Positions 24,860 through 34,803 are shown, counted from the first letter of the stretch. The stretch: 64,000 nt of DNA from Rhodopseudomonas infernalis (GCF_022271405.1 NZ_JAJNAL010000013.1:1-64000); one strand, 5' to 3'. Program-made: numbers and translations. Notes: generated by a model from the letters alone, not told the origin.

Positions 24860-26908
24860 TCATTGTGGCTTGCCTTCCGAAGGAGCCCGCTGACTGCCTC
24901 CCTGCAGATCCCGCAATCGCTTGCGCGCGATCTCATTGCCTGCGTTGGCGGCCAGCTGATACAGGCTCAAGACGTCGCCTGGAATGTCTTTCGTGCCGCG
25001 TCGCGCGACTTCGGCGTCGGCCAGCGCGACTTGCGCCTGAGGAAGTTTCGAGTCGGCCGCCTTCTTGAGCCAGACCAACGCGCCACTCGGGTCCGCGGAG
25101 CAGCCCACGCCCTTTTGCATCATCACCGCAACGTTGTACTGGGCGATAGCGTGGCCAAGCTTCGCGGCTTGTTCGTAGTAAGCCAAACCTTTGTCAACTT
25201 CCGCTTTTCCGTCTTCACGGCGACAGAACAGCACCCCAAGCTGAAAAAATGCCGAGGCCTTGACTTGTCCCGCCCCCTCGCTGGCCGCTCGCTGGAGGGC
25301 GACCTCTGCGGCTCTGGAATCGAAGACTTCGGTGCCTTCGCTCATCAGGCATATGCCCTTGGCGAGGAAGCCTTCCGGATGCCCGAGTTCTCCCGCTTCA
25401 CCGTACAGCCGCAGCGCTCTCGTGATATCGGCAGCCGCCGCTGCATCTTTGGTCAGCAGTTGCGCAAGCCGCAATTTCGCCGGGCCGTTCGAGCCTTCGG
25501 CCAGTCGTTCGAGAAGATCGCGCGCTCTTGCTTCTTTGCCCCCAAGTACCAGGACATCGACCACGGCAAGAACAGATTTCGAATCGCCAGCGGCGGCCGC
25601 CTTCTCGAGCCACTTCGCGGCCTCGTCGCCGTCGACAGGCACGCCGTTGCCCGTGAAATAGAGGCGACCGAGTTCAAGCTGGGCCTGCCCGATCCCTGCC
25701 TCAGCTGCGCGGCGGAGCCAGTGGATGGCTCGCTGCAAGTCCGGTTCGACGCCTCGGCCATTCAGAAGAATCAGCCCGATCTGGTGAGCTGCCGCCGCAT
25801 GTCCACCCTCGGCCGCCTTTTCAAACCACTTCGCCGCTAAACGCTGGCTCGGAGGCACACCCGTCCCGTTCGCGTAGAAGCGGCCAAGGACGAACTGTGA
25901 GTTAACATTCCCTTTTTCCGCCGCCAGTGAATACCACTCTGCGGCCTCGGTCAGGTTTGGCTCGGCCCCAAACCCCCGAGAGTAGAGCTCGCCGAGCTTG
26001 ATCATCGACGGAAGATGCCCGCGACGTCCAGCCTTTCGAAGGCAAGTCTCTGCTTTGTTGATGGACTTGGAGACCCCGGCGCCCTCGATATGCATCTCGG
26101 CAAGACTAAACAGCGCATTCACGTCAGCGTGGCGGGCCGCCTCCTGGAAATACTTCCCGGCAGCAACGAGATCTCTCTCGACACCCTCACCGTTCATGTG
26201 GAGATATCCGAGCGCCGTATGGCCGCGGACATGACCTTCCGAAGCCGCTTTCTTGTACCACTCCGACGCAACGGCAACGTCTTTCTCAACCCCAAGGCCC
26301 TGATAATAGATGTCTCCTAGGCCGAACGCGGCATTGGCCGATGCTTGTTCCGCCGCCTTCGTGTACCAGAGCCGCGCCGCATCGAGGTCTACGTCGCAGC
26401 CACGCCCAGCTCGCAACAAATCTCCCAACATGGCCTGCGCGTCACGCAGGCCGGCGGCTGCGGCCTTTTCAATCCAGGCGAACCCCGCTTCCGGCGCTTT
26501 GTCGAGGGTCACGCCAGCGGGGAAAACCGTCGTCATCGCAGAGGACTTGCTCCAGCGAAGGCTGTCATCCCGAGACGTTGCAGGGATCCAAGGATCGGAT
26601 CCATGCAGCATGATCTTCCCCAACTGGAACTGAGACGCGACATCGCCAACACGAGCAGCCTTCTCGTACCAAATCACTGCATCCGGGATTGATCGAGCGA
26701 CGCCTTTGCCGTCGAAATAGAGCTTGGCGATCAGAGCAGTTGCCTCGACCGAGCCCTTCGCGGCAGCGTCTCGCCACGCATAAAAGGCCTCCAAAGGCTC
26801 TCCTCGTCCAAACGCGGCGTGTCCGCGCTGGACAAGAGTCTCCGGACTGAGCAACCGTGCACGCGCGCGCGCGACTCGATCTTGCAATCGTCGAACCGAC
26901 CCCTTCAT
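24860..26908 (-). CDS. Sel1-repeat (SLR/TPR-like) protein of the secretion operon
   Basis: 682 aa built almost wholly of about 16 Sel1-like repeats of 36 residues, with pattern A...LG.lY..G.GV..D...A..WY.KAA..G. Examples are AFGLGDIYYQGLGVEKDVAVASEWYKKAASEG and QLELGRLYFTGNGVPVDGDEAAKWLEKAAAAG. It has no signal peptide; the N-terminus is basic and amphipathic. Such arrays are protein-binding scaffolds. The ATG at 26908 overlaps the HlyD stop (ATGA), so it is made together with the exporter. A cytoplasmic adaptor for export or glycosylation is a reasonable inference. Confidence 0.85.
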   Translation of the reverse strand: MKGSVRRLQDRVARARARLLSPETLVQRGHAAFGRGEPLEAFYAWRDAAAKGSVEATALIAKLYFDGKGVARSIPDAVIWYEKAARVGDVASQFQLGKIMLHGSDPWIPATSRDDSLRWSKSSAMTTVFPAGVTLDKAPEAGFAWIEKAAAAGLRDAQAMLGDLLRAGRGCDVDLDAARLWYTKAAEQASANAAFGLGDIYYQGLGVEKDVAVASEWYKKAASEGHVRGHTALGYLHMNGEGVERDLVAAGKYFQEAARHADVNALFSLAEMHIEGAGVSKSINKAETCLRKAGRRGHLPSMIKLGELYSRGFGAEPNLTEAAEWYSLAAEKGNVNSQFVLGRFYANGTGVPPSQRLAAKWFEKAAEGGHAAAAHQIGLILLNGRGVEPDLQRAIHWLRRAAEAGIGQAQLELGRLYFTGNGVPVDGDEAAKWLEKAAAAGDSKSVLAVVDVLVLGGKEARARDLLERLAEGSNGPAKLRLAQLLTKDAAAAADITRALRLYGEAGELGHPEGFLAKGICLMSEGTEVFDSRAAEVALQRAASEGAGQVKASAFFQLGVLFCRREDGKAEVDKGLAYYEQAAKLGHAIAQYNVAVMMQKGVGCSADPSGALVWLKKAADSKLPQAQVALADAEVARRGTKDIPGDVLSLYQLAANAGNEIARKRLRDLQGGSQRAPSEGKPQ

Positions 26909-28260
26909 TGCGGCTCGCGCATCGCCTGACCGAGCCCCTTCATCATATCGCCGATTACATACATGGCGACTGATCGAGTGCCCACATTGATGTCGGCTGT
27001 CAGCGTCATCCCGGGAATAAGCTTGAAGTTCGAAGGTACGTTTCTGAAATTCGTCGCATCGACGGAACAACGCGCCTTGTAGTAGGCGTCGACGGGCTGG
27101 CCGTTGTCGTCAGTTGTAAAGGCGCCTCCACTGATCCAGCGGACCTTGCCTTGGGCCGTACCATGCTCAGCGAAATTGAACGCCTCGATCTTCATGGTGC
27201 AACTGTCGCCAGGCCTGACAAAGCCGATATCGCGAGAGACAATTCTGATTTCTGCGTCCAGCTTCGTGCGTAGCGGCATCAAGGTGATCAGCGCATCGCC
27301 TTGCTTCAGCACGGAACCGACCGACAACTTTGCTAAAGTGAGCACCACCGACGCCTCGTCGGCAGTCAATCTCACAAGGTCTTGGTTCCGGAGCGCTTTA
27401 TCGTAAGAAGCATTCGCCGCATCGAGCAGACTCTGGGTATTGACGAGATCCTCGCTCAGCTTACTCCGCCATTGTTCGATAAAGGCGCGTCGATCAGCCT
27501 CGATCGACTTGAGCTGGTTTTCAGACTCGATCAAGCTGTTATGGGTGAAATCGATCTGCCGCTGGATTTCTATACGTGCGTCTTGCGAGAGGTAGAGGTT
27601 CAATTTCGAGCCACTGCCGCTCTCCGCCAGTGACGACCGCATATCCTCGATCTTTTTCAGCACGTCATCGCGTTGAGTGTATCGCTGATCCTCATTCCGC
27701 AACTTGTTGATCGTGGCCTGCATTTGCGCGATCTTCGAATCGAAACTCGCGACCTGCGCGGCATACTGCGCGTTACGTTGGTCATAAAGAGCTCTTTGAA
27801 CCGAGGCATAGGCCGCGAACTCCGGATCCTTCTGATGCGGAAACTCGAGCGGCGCACCGCTCAGTTCGGCCTTGTCCCGGATGAGTTGCGCCTGCAAGCT
27901 CGCGACCTGCTTCTTGAACTGAAGCAGGTCGGCTGAGGTGAAGGTCGAGTCCAGCGTCGCGAGGAGTTGCCCACCTTCGACCTCTTCGCCCTCTCTCACA
28001 TTAATCGACTTGATGATCGAGGGATTCAGGGCCTGCACAACGCTGATCGATTGATCCACCGGAACGATTTTGCCGCCGGCGCTCGATACGACCCGATCCA
28101 GCGACGTCAAAAACAATATCGCGATCGTCGCGACCAAAAGCGAGAACAGGACCCACAAGGTCGCGCGGGCAAGCAAGGGCTCCGGCGCTTCTCGGATGGC
28201 GTCCGTCTCGGACTGAAACTGCCGGACCGTGACGGCGGCAGCGGATCGGCTACGAGACAA
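26905..28260 (-). CDS. HlyD family type I secretion membrane-fusion protein
   Basis: 451 aa. A cytoplasmic N-terminus of about 30 residues is followed by one transmembrane helix (LWVLFSLLVATIAILFL), the first lipoyl half (VSSAGGKIVPVDQSISVVQALNPSIIKSINVREGEEVEGGQLLATLDS), a long coiled-coil hairpin (about 105-310), and the second lipoyl half with the beta-barrel domain. It bridges the inner-membrane ATPase to a TolC-type outer-membrane channel, which is not encoded nearby. The start is a TTG at 28260 with a strong GGAGGG 8 nt upstream; no ATG is available until deep in the domain. Overlaps the ATPase gene by 11 nt. Confidence 0.9.
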   Translation of the reverse strand: MSRSRSAAAVTVRQFQSETDAIREAPEPLLARATLWVLFSLLVATIAILFLTSLDRVVSSAGGKIVPVDQSISVVQALNPSIIKSINVREGEEVEGGQLLATLDSTFTSADLLQFKKQVASLQAQLIRDKAELSGAPLEFPHQKDPEFAAYASVQRALYDQRNAQYAAQVASFDSKIAQMQATINKLRNEDQRYTQRDDVLKKIEDMRSSLAESGSGSKLNLYLSQDARIEIQRQIDFTHNSLIESENQLKSIEADRRAFIEQWRSKLSEDLVNTQSLLDAANASYDKALRNQDLVRLTADEASVVLTLAKLSVGSVLKQGDALITLMPLRTKLDAEIRIVSRDIGFVRPGDSCTMKIEAFNFAEHGTAQGKVRWISGGAFTTDDNGQPVDAYYKARCSVDATNFRNVPSNFKLIPGMTLTADINVGTRSVAMYVIGDMMKGLGQAMREPQ

Positions 28261-30496
28261 GTGACGGCCCTCCGCTGTTGCTGCGCGCGCGCGCTGGCGC
28301 GACGATGGCGTGACTATTCTGCTGGTGCCAAAGACCGGAGTAGATATCGTTTCGCATCAGCAGTTCGTCGTGACGCCCAATGTCGTCGATCGAACCACGA
28401 TTGAGCACGAGAATTGCGTCCGCCTTGATCAGGGACGATAGACGGTGCGAGATGATGATCATCGTCCGCCCACTCGCGATCCGTGAAATGTTCGCGTTCA
28501 CGATTGCCTCACTCTCGGCGTCGAGCGCGCTGGTCGCCTCATCCAGAATCAGGATCGGGGGATCCACGATGAGCGCCCGTGCGATGGCAATGCGTTGGCG
28601 CTGGCCACCGGACAGGTTCGGCGATCCCTCGTAGATGTGGGTTTCGTATCCGCGCGGCAGCTTGTCGATGAACTCCTCAGCGCCGGCAAGCCGCGCAGCT
28701 CTCACAACTTCATCAAAGCTGGCATCTGCCTTTGCGGCAGCGATATTGTCGCGGATGCTGCCGGTGAACAGAAAATTCTCTTGAAGAACGACGCCGACGT
28801 TCCGACGGAGATGGTCGACATCGTACTCGCGTACATCCACGCCATCGATCTTGATCAAACCGCCATAATCGGAATGCAGGCGCTGGATCAATCGGGTGAT
28901 CGTGGTCTTACCAGACCCGCTCTTTCCCATGACCCCTAAAGTCGTTCCGAACGGAACCTCGAAAGAGACACCATTCAAAGCCGGTGAAACCGCCCCCTTA
29001 TACTTGAAGACGACATTGGAAAATTCCACGTGTCCGCGCAACGGCGTGCGGACACCATGGCCTGAGCGCCCCTCTTCGGGCGGCTGATTGACCAATTTGG
29101 ACACGATGTTGATAGCAAATTGCGCTTCATCGAACTGATTGACGAGCTGAGCCATCTGCATCAACGGCGAAGCCACCCGTTGGGCCAGCATCAAGAAGGC
29201 GAACAATGCTCCGACATACCACGTGTCGGTCGTCGTAATCGCGAGATAGACTCCCACAGCAAACGACCCGCTGACCGCCAGTCGCTCCAGCGGTCGAACC
29301 ACCGCCTGGATGGAGACCGCCGCCAGTCCCTCGGCGAGCCTTGCTCGCGCGACGCGGGCAACATGCACGTCCCACATATGCTTCTGACGCGAGTCGAGGG
29401 CGAGAGACTTTACCGTCCGGATGCCGTTGAGGCTCTGCACCATGAAGGCGCCTTGAGCACCTTCCGCCGCCATCACCGCAGCGGAATGCTTGCGATAGAA
29501 CGGCAGCATCACGAGCAACCAAACCACAATAAGCCCGGCGATCCCCAACACAATGAACGTCAACAGGGGACTAAAGAAGAACATCACCGGAATGAAGAAC
29601 AACAGCGTCGTCGAGTCGAGAATCGTCCCGAACAGTTGACCGATTAAGAACGTGCGGATGCGGAAGATCTCCCGCATGTCGCGGGCGACCAGACCGACCT
29701 GCGTTCGCTCGAAGAAATCGATCGGGAGGCTCAGCACCTTCTCGAAGATATAGGTCGATAGCTTGACATCTATACGAGCCGTCAATTGGTGGACCAGGAA
29801 TTGACGAAGTACGAAGAACAGAGTTTCGAACAGGATCGCGACCGCCATCGCAATGCAGAGAACCGCGAACGTATTAAAGGCGTGGTAGAAGATAACCTTG
29901 TCCATCAGCAGCCGCCAGAACATGATCGGCGCCAGGGCAAGAAAGCCGAGAGCAAACGCTGCAATGGCTACATCCCGAACGATCCGCCGCTCGCGGAACA
30001 CCAAGGCCGTGATCATCCCCAGGCTGAACGGCTGGCTCTCGTCGGAGATCTCATAGTCTCGCTTGGCGAGCACAACCTCACCAGTCCAGACCTGTTCCAG
30101 CCGTATCCGGTCGATGACCAGCACCGAGTCATCATCGCGGGCTGGATCCTGCAGTACGACGCGAGGATTATTTTCGTCTCCCTCCAGGCGGAGCAGCACC
30201 ATTTTGGTGCCGTCCTTCAGCGACACGATCAGGGGAAACGTCTTCTCCGCGCCTTGCAGATCGTACCAATCGAGCTTGACGGCCTTGGACCGCATGCCCG
30301 AATTTTCGGCGCAACGAACGATCTGCGCCGCAGAGACTTCGCCGCCGTCGAGTACATTGTCGTGTACCAGTTGGGAAACAGTGAGATGGAGGCCGTGGTG
30401 CTTGGCGACGATCACCAACGCCTTCAGGCCGGTCACGGGCTGCTCGTCCTCCGCACCGAGGCCTTCGTTTCGATCGAGCTCAATCGAATTGGTCAT
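28250..30496 (-). CDS. type I secretion ABC transporter with inactive C39-like domain
   Basis: 748 aa. Residues about 15-135 are a C39-peptidase-like domain without the catalytic Cys: TGLKALVIVAKHHG stands where the Cys motif should be, and the expected His strand reads GTKMVLL. DPARDD remains. A six-helix membrane domain follows (about 160-440). The ATPase has Walker A GKSGSGKTT near 523-531, LSGGQRQ near 628, and ILILDEATSALD near 648. Degenerate C39-like domains bind RTX substrates without cutting them. This fits export of the linked RTX protein with an uncleaved C-terminal signal. ATG with GAGGAAA upstream. Confidence 0.92.
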   Translation of the reverse strand: MTNSIELDRNEGLGAEDEQPVTGLKALVIVAKHHGLHLTVSQLVHDNVLDGGEVSAAQIVRCAENSGMRSKAVKLDWYDLQGAEKTFPLIVSLKDGTKMVLLRLEGDENNPRVVLQDPARDDDSVLVIDRIRLEQVWTGEVVLAKRDYEISDESQPFSLGMITALVFRERRIVRDVAIAAFALGFLALAPIMFWRLLMDKVIFYHAFNTFAVLCIAMAVAILFETLFFVLRQFLVHQLTARIDVKLSTYIFEKVLSLPIDFFERTQVGLVARDMREIFRIRTFLIGQLFGTILDSTTLLFFIPVMFFFSPLLTFIVLGIAGLIVVWLLVMLPFYRKHSAAVMAAEGAQGAFMVQSLNGIRTVKSLALDSRQKHMWDVHVARVARARLAEGLAAVSIQAVVRPLERLAVSGSFAVGVYLAITTTDTWYVGALFAFLMLAQRVASPLMQMAQLVNQFDEAQFAINIVSKLVNQPPEEGRSGHGVRTPLRGHVEFSNVVFKYKGAVSPALNGVSFEVPFGTTLGVMGKSGSGKTTITRLIQRLHSDYGGLIKIDGVDVREYDVDHLRRNVGVVLQENFLFTGSIRDNIAAAKADASFDEVVRAARLAGAEEFIDKLPRGYETHIYEGSPNLSGGQRQRIAIARALIVDPPILILDEATSALDAESEAIVNANISRIASGRTMIIISHRLSSLIKADAILVLNRGSIDDIGRHDELLMRNDIYSGLWHQQNSHAIVAPARARSNSGGPSLVS

Positions 30497-30774
30497 CCGA
30501 ACGTTTCCTCGTCACCGCGAGCAGCCGAAAAAGCTTCATCGAAACAGAAGATTATCATGTCGTACCGTATCAGATTGCAGCGACCTCGGGAATGCCCTTG
30601 ATAGGACCAGCCTGTGACGGGCGCGCAGGGCGTTGCCTAACAGGCAAAAGATGCGCGCCACCTCGAGCAATGGTCCGCAGAGCATCACCTACCACTCGGA
30701 CGGGCTCGCCGGCCGCCACAGCCGACCGAACTAGCCGTTGCCGGAGTTCAACTCCAACTGCGCTTGCCTTGAAA

Positions 30775-31431
30775 TCATCGCCGGGCAGTCACAGAATCCT
30801 CAAACTCTCGACTGGTCGTCAGCGAGCCGCCCTCGAAGTCGAACTTGAGGGGAGCAAGCTCTCTGGTGATGGCTTCGGAGTCGGCCTCCGGCATCAGCGC
30901 CAGGGCCCGAAGCTCGAACTGTGCGGCCCGAACAAGAATCTTATCGAACCCTGCCATCCGGAGCAGATTGCCGAGACGCTTTGCCGTAAAGCCAGTCCGA
31001 TGCGCCATGGCCAGCCGGCCGTTCTCAATGGCCCGGGAGTGACCGTACAACATATCCAACGGACGAATTGGGCCCGATGGTGAGTTGTACGCAACCGCCG
31101 TCATCCCCTTCTCGACGATGAACTTCGCCACTGCACTCAGATCTGGACACAGAATGATTGCAAACCCGGTTGGCCGCAGAATGTGATGGAAATGGCTCAG
31201 GGCCGGGAACACCTCGTGGGCGTAGAGATGCTCCAACACATGCGACGACCAGACTCCGTCAAAGGAATTCTCACCGAAGAAGGATGACAGATCCGAGATC
31301 GATCCTTGAACGTCCGGCTTCACCTCGGGATCGATATCGAAGCGAACCTCTTCCCAACGGTTGTCGATGGTGATCGGACTAAGCCTTTGGGCTGTTCCGG
31401 GACCAGATCCGACGTTCAGAATCTTCTTCAT
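30775..31431 (-). CDS. class I SAM-dependent methyltransferase
   Basis: 218 aa. Motif I is KKILNVGSGPG at residues 2-12; the acidic strand end is VRFDIDPEVKPDV; FDGVWSSHVLEHL is the post-motif helix typical of Methyltransf_11-like enzymes. The ATG at 31431 places motif I right at the N-terminus, as is usual. It probably modifies a sugar or lipid-linked glycan made by the flanking glycosyltransferases. It stands between the secretion genes and the fusion glycosyltransferase, separated by 278 nt and 363 nt. Confidence 0.82.
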   Translation of the reverse strand: MKKILNVGSGPGTAQRLSPITIDNRWEEVRFDIDPEVKPDVQGSISDLSSFFGENSFDGVWSSHVLEHLYAHEVFPALSHFHHILRPTGFAIILCPDLSAVAKFIVEKGMTAVAYNSPSGPIRPLDMLYGHSRAIENGRLAMAHRTGFTAKRLGNLLRMAGFDKILVRAAQFELRALALMPEADSEAITRELAPLKFDFEGGSLTTSREFEDSVTARR

Positions 31432-31794
31432 TTCAATTCTCACCTGGACGAAGCGTGTGGCGCGAAACAGAGCTGCGCCTTGCCGCTGCAATTTCCGACG
31501 GTTCGAGGCCGTGCTGATTGGATTCTCGGTTCCGCAGGTCGAACTATGATCGAGACGCCCCTGTTAAACAACCGCCGACAAACAGCTGCCGACAAATGGC
31601 GCGTCCGGTCGCGTCGCAGCGGCGAGGAATCTTATGAGGCCTCCATCGTCGCGTCTCTTACTTCACCCTCTGCAACCAGATCCGCTGCACATCCATGAGG
31701 CAGATGCGCGCGCGGCCGTCCTTCCCGCTCGCGGACCTCTCAGACCGCAACAAGCCAGTCTGCCGACGCCATCACGGCGACCAGTTTCAGCCGA
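31432..31794. other. 363-nt gene-free interval inside the island
   Basis: It separates two minus-strand genes. No frame here has recognisable features, and no clear hairpin or repeat was seen. It is long enough to hold an internal promoter for the methyltransferase gene, but I cannot identify one. Confidence 0.45.
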
Positions 31795-34700
31795 CTACTG
31801 AGCGATTCTCAGCCAAGAATGCCGTTTTTCCAACTCTGCCACGACGAGAGCTTTGTTCTTTGCCACATCGGTCTGCGTCTTCAGCATCGACTGACCATGG
31901 ACCCGGTATCGAGCCAGAACTTCCGGGACCGCGACGCCAATCAACCCGAGCTCGACCAGCTTGCACCAGAAGTCATAATCTTCCCAGCCATACTGAATGT
32001 GCTCGTACCCACCGACACCACACCAGGCAGCCTTGCGCACCAATGCCATCGCATCGATAAAGTTGCCCCCGACGAAGCGCTCGGCGAGGAATGGGCCTTG
32101 ATTGAAGACGCCTTCGCTCTCACCGAACTTCGCGATCTCGGGGAACGCAAAGGCCCCGCGTGAGTGCCTCAACTTCTCCAAACACTTGGTCGCGCAGTCC
32201 GGCATCAATTCATTGTCGGCATCGAGCGGCAACACGAAGGTCGTCTCTGAATTCGCAAAGCCGACGTTCCGGGATCTCGCAAGCCCGGAATTCTCGCCGT
32301 TCTCGATCAGAAGGGCTCTGTTGAAACGCTTGGCGTTCCGTTCCAGCCAGCTTGCGGCGACGGCTTGGGACTCGTCGGTCGATCGATCATCCACGACGAC
32401 GAGATCGATGAGCTCGAGGCTCTGGCCGGCGACCGACTCGAGCGCCTCCTCGATATATCGGGCGTAGTTGTACAGTGGAATGACCACCGTAACCTCGGCC
32501 TCCTTCAGCGCATCGCGCTTGAACAGAATCCTATGGTCAGGAATTTCCGGCAACCGCGTGGCCATCTCGTCACGCAGCCGAATTGCGTGAGCAGGTCGCG
32601 ACTGCTGTTTCAGATCCGCTCGATCCAGAATTTCGCTGACCAGCTCGATCCGTCGCTCAGGACCGTACTTCCACAGCGAGTCATGAAGTGCATCGCGCGC
32701 TATCGTGGTGCGCAGCGCCTCATCGTCGAGCAGCCGTGAGAGCTTGGCATACCACTCGTCCTCATTGGCAGCCAGGAAACCGGTGACACCTTCGCGGATG
32801 GCAGACGCATACACGTTGGTCGGACTCGCCACCGTCGGCACAGAGACCAAAGCGGCCTCGAAATATTTCAGTTCGCTCTTCGCTTCACAGAACGTGTTGC
32901 CGGCCTCGAGCGGCACGATGTTGATATCGAAGCGCGCAATCTCCTCGGGCAAATCCGCGAGGCCGACGGCCTCCCTCCACTCGATCTTATCCGCCAGCCC
33001 GGAAAGCTCCGGAAACTCGTCGAGCCGAACGATCGGATCTCGATTGACGCAGAACAAGACCAACCTGACGTTGTCGCGCTCCTGGAGAATCCGCCTCAGA
33101 GCCCCGACCGCGATCCCGAAGTCCCGCTGATGAGTGCGCGTGCCTGCGGCGTAGCCGATTCGAAGCAAGCCATCGGCCTGACGCGATTTCCGCAAGCGAA
33201 CGCTGCGACGAGATCGCTTCAGCGTGCCATCGTCGAACCCGTTCGGCAGCACAACGGCAGGTTTCTGATAGCGACGCATTCGCTCGGCCAAATAGGCCGT
33301 TGGAGCTACGCCGAAATCACATTGGAGGAACGCATCGCGCACTTCTCCGAAATGCGACGCGACGGAAGCTTCCGAAATCCCCTGGCTACGGATTCCATCG
33401 ATCATTTCGACGCTGACAATTTCCGGCTCGATCATCAGATCGTCCACGTCGAACAAGATGCTCGCGTCACGCTCACGCGCCGCCGCTGCCGCCTTGCCGA
33501 GTTTGTCACTGGAACGCGCCCGCCAAACAAAAAGGACGTCACCCGGCGGGGTGTCGATCAGATCGGCCTCGTCGGTGACGATGGTGGTCTTGCAACCGAG
33601 CACCTCCGCAGCGCTCGCAAACCGCCCCACGCGATACATATGGCCCGGTGTCTCCGGCTCGCCCGAATACAGCACGATGTGGCGAGCGTCGGTGGACTTC
33701 GGCTTCCAGGAGGCGGTGATATTGCTGGCTTTCTGGAGCAGCAGCGGAGACCGCCGGCGCCGATGCCGAACCCAGGTGGCGGCTCTTCTCAGCGGCGCGG
33801 TCAGCCACCAGGAACTGCTGGAGAAGACTTCATGGATCCGAACAGCTTCCATGGCCAGCCGATTCTTCGTGTCCGCCAGCTCCGCGGCCTGCTTCGCCAA
33901 GCGCTGGGTCAGCTCGCTCTCGCGCTGGATCAGCTCGCTCTCGCGCTCGGTCGACTCACTCACCTGCGCCTGGAGCTGCTCCTGAAAGTCGCCCTCCAAT
34001 CGCTGAATAGTCTCATGCTGCTCGGCGATGGTGAGTTCGAGTTTGTTCTTCTCTTGCTGGAAGGCGCTCCGCTCGGACTGCAACGCTTGGCGATCGTTGA
34101 TGACGCTGCCGAGGTAGGAATACACGGATCGAATCAGATTTCGTTCCACCTCGTCGGCTTCCAGCAGCGCGCGCATGCCGTTGGGCTGATTCGGACCAAC
34201 GGCGAGAACGCCCAATCCATGACCGTGAAAGAACTCGAACGACGGGTAGGCCGCCGTGATCTCTTCCCAGAATCGGAAGACGCCGAAGTCTCGTTCTCTG
34301 ACGTTGGTGTCGTGAAAGAGCACGACGGCGCGATCGGAAAGCTTCGGCAACCAGGTTTCGAAGTCATGGCGAACGTCGTCGTAGAGGTGCCGCCCGTCGA
34401 TATGCAACAGGTCGATGCTGCCATCGGCAAACTTGTCGGCGGCTTCATCGAAGGTCATTTGTAGCAACGTCGAGAAGCCACGATATTCGGAATCGTGGGT
34501 CTGCTTGAGGGCTTGGAGGACGTCATCTCCATAAAACCCCGCGTGGAAATCTCCCTGCCAGGTATCGACCGCGAAAGCCCTCGTGCCGAGATTGAGCCCC
34601 TTGATGGCTTGGCAGAAGGTCAGATAGGAGAAACCGTAGTCCGTTCCCAGTTCGACCACCAACCCCGGCGAAGTCGCTTCGACGACCCAAAACCCGAATG

Positions 34701-34803
34701 CTCCGTGCTCCAGCCAAGCAGAAACCGGCAGGTAGCTCGGCCGCCACGTCGAGGTCTGCGAAATGAACGCAGGTCGCGCATTGCGGGTTCGATCCAGATT
34801 CAT
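31795..34803 (-). CDS. methyltransferase / GT-B glycosyltransferase / GT2 glycosyltransferase fusion protein
   Basis: 1002 aa in four parts. Residues about 40-205 are a SAM methyltransferase of the Methyltransf_24/CmcI kind (VVELGTDYGFSYLTF, then LLHIDGRHLYDDVRHDFE). About 245-320 is a Gln/Glu-rich coiled coil. About 375-735 is a GT-B glycosyltransferase (GEPETPGHMYRVGRFASAAEVLG at the start, LPNGFDDGTL in the middle, KYFEAALVSVPTVASPTNVY at the donor site). About 765-1000 is a GT2 domain (VTVVIPLYNYARYIEEALESVAGQ, VVVDDRSTD, PLDADNELMPD, GGYEHIQYGWEDYDFW). Such proteins assemble and cap polysaccharide or protein-linked glycans. ATG at 34803 with GGGAAGA upstream. Confidence 0.87.
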   Translation of the reverse strand: MNLDRTRNARPAFISQTSTWRPSYLPVSAWLEHGAFGFWVVEATSPGLVVELGTDYGFSYLTFCQAIKGLNLGTRAFAVDTWQGDFHAGFYGDDVLQALKQTHDSEYRGFSTLLQMTFDEAADKFADGSIDLLHIDGRHLYDDVRHDFETWLPKLSDRAVVLFHDTNVRERDFGVFRFWEEITAAYPSFEFFHGHGLGVLAVGPNQPNGMRALLEADEVERNLIRSVYSYLGSVINDRQALQSERSAFQQEKNKLELTIAEQHETIQRLEGDFQEQLQAQVSESTERESELIQRESELTQRLAKQAAELADTKNRLAMEAVRIHEVFSSSSWWLTAPLRRAATWVRHRRRRSPLLLQKASNITASWKPKSTDARHIVLYSGEPETPGHMYRVGRFASAAEVLGCKTTIVTDEADLIDTPPGDVLFVWRARSSDKLGKAAAAARERDASILFDVDDLMIEPEIVSVEMIDGIRSQGISEASVASHFGEVRDAFLQCDFGVAPTAYLAERMRRYQKPAVVLPNGFDDGTLKRSRRSVRLRKSRQADGLLRIGYAAGTRTHQRDFGIAVGALRRILQERDNVRLVLFCVNRDPIVRLDEFPELSGLADKIEWREAVGLADLPEEIARFDINIVPLEAGNTFCEAKSELKYFEAALVSVPTVASPTNVYASAIREGVTGFLAANEDEWYAKLSRLLDDEALRTTIARDALHDSLWKYGPERRIELVSEILDRADLKQQSRPAHAIRLRDEMATRLPEIPDHRILFKRDALKEAEVTVVIPLYNYARYIEEALESVAGQSLELIDLVVVDDRSTDESQAVAASWLERNAKRFNRALLIENGENSGLARSRNVGFANSETTFVLPLDADNELMPDCATKCLEKLRHSRGAFAFPEIAKFGESEGVFNQGPFLAERFVGGNFIDAMALVRKAAWCGVGGYEHIQYGWEDYDFWCKLVELGLIGVAVPEVLARYRVHGQSMLKTQTDVAKNKALVVAELEKRHSWLRIAQ

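Noticed and set aside
28250-30496. Calling the exporter a peptidase-containing (bacteriocin-type) transporter
   Set aside because: The catalytic Cys and His positions are replaced, and no small double-glycine leader peptide was seen nearby.
33130-34464. 444-codon plus-strand frame opposite the fusion glycosyltransferase
   Set aside because: Composition is that of an antisense shadow; the minus strand has clear catalytic motifs throughout.
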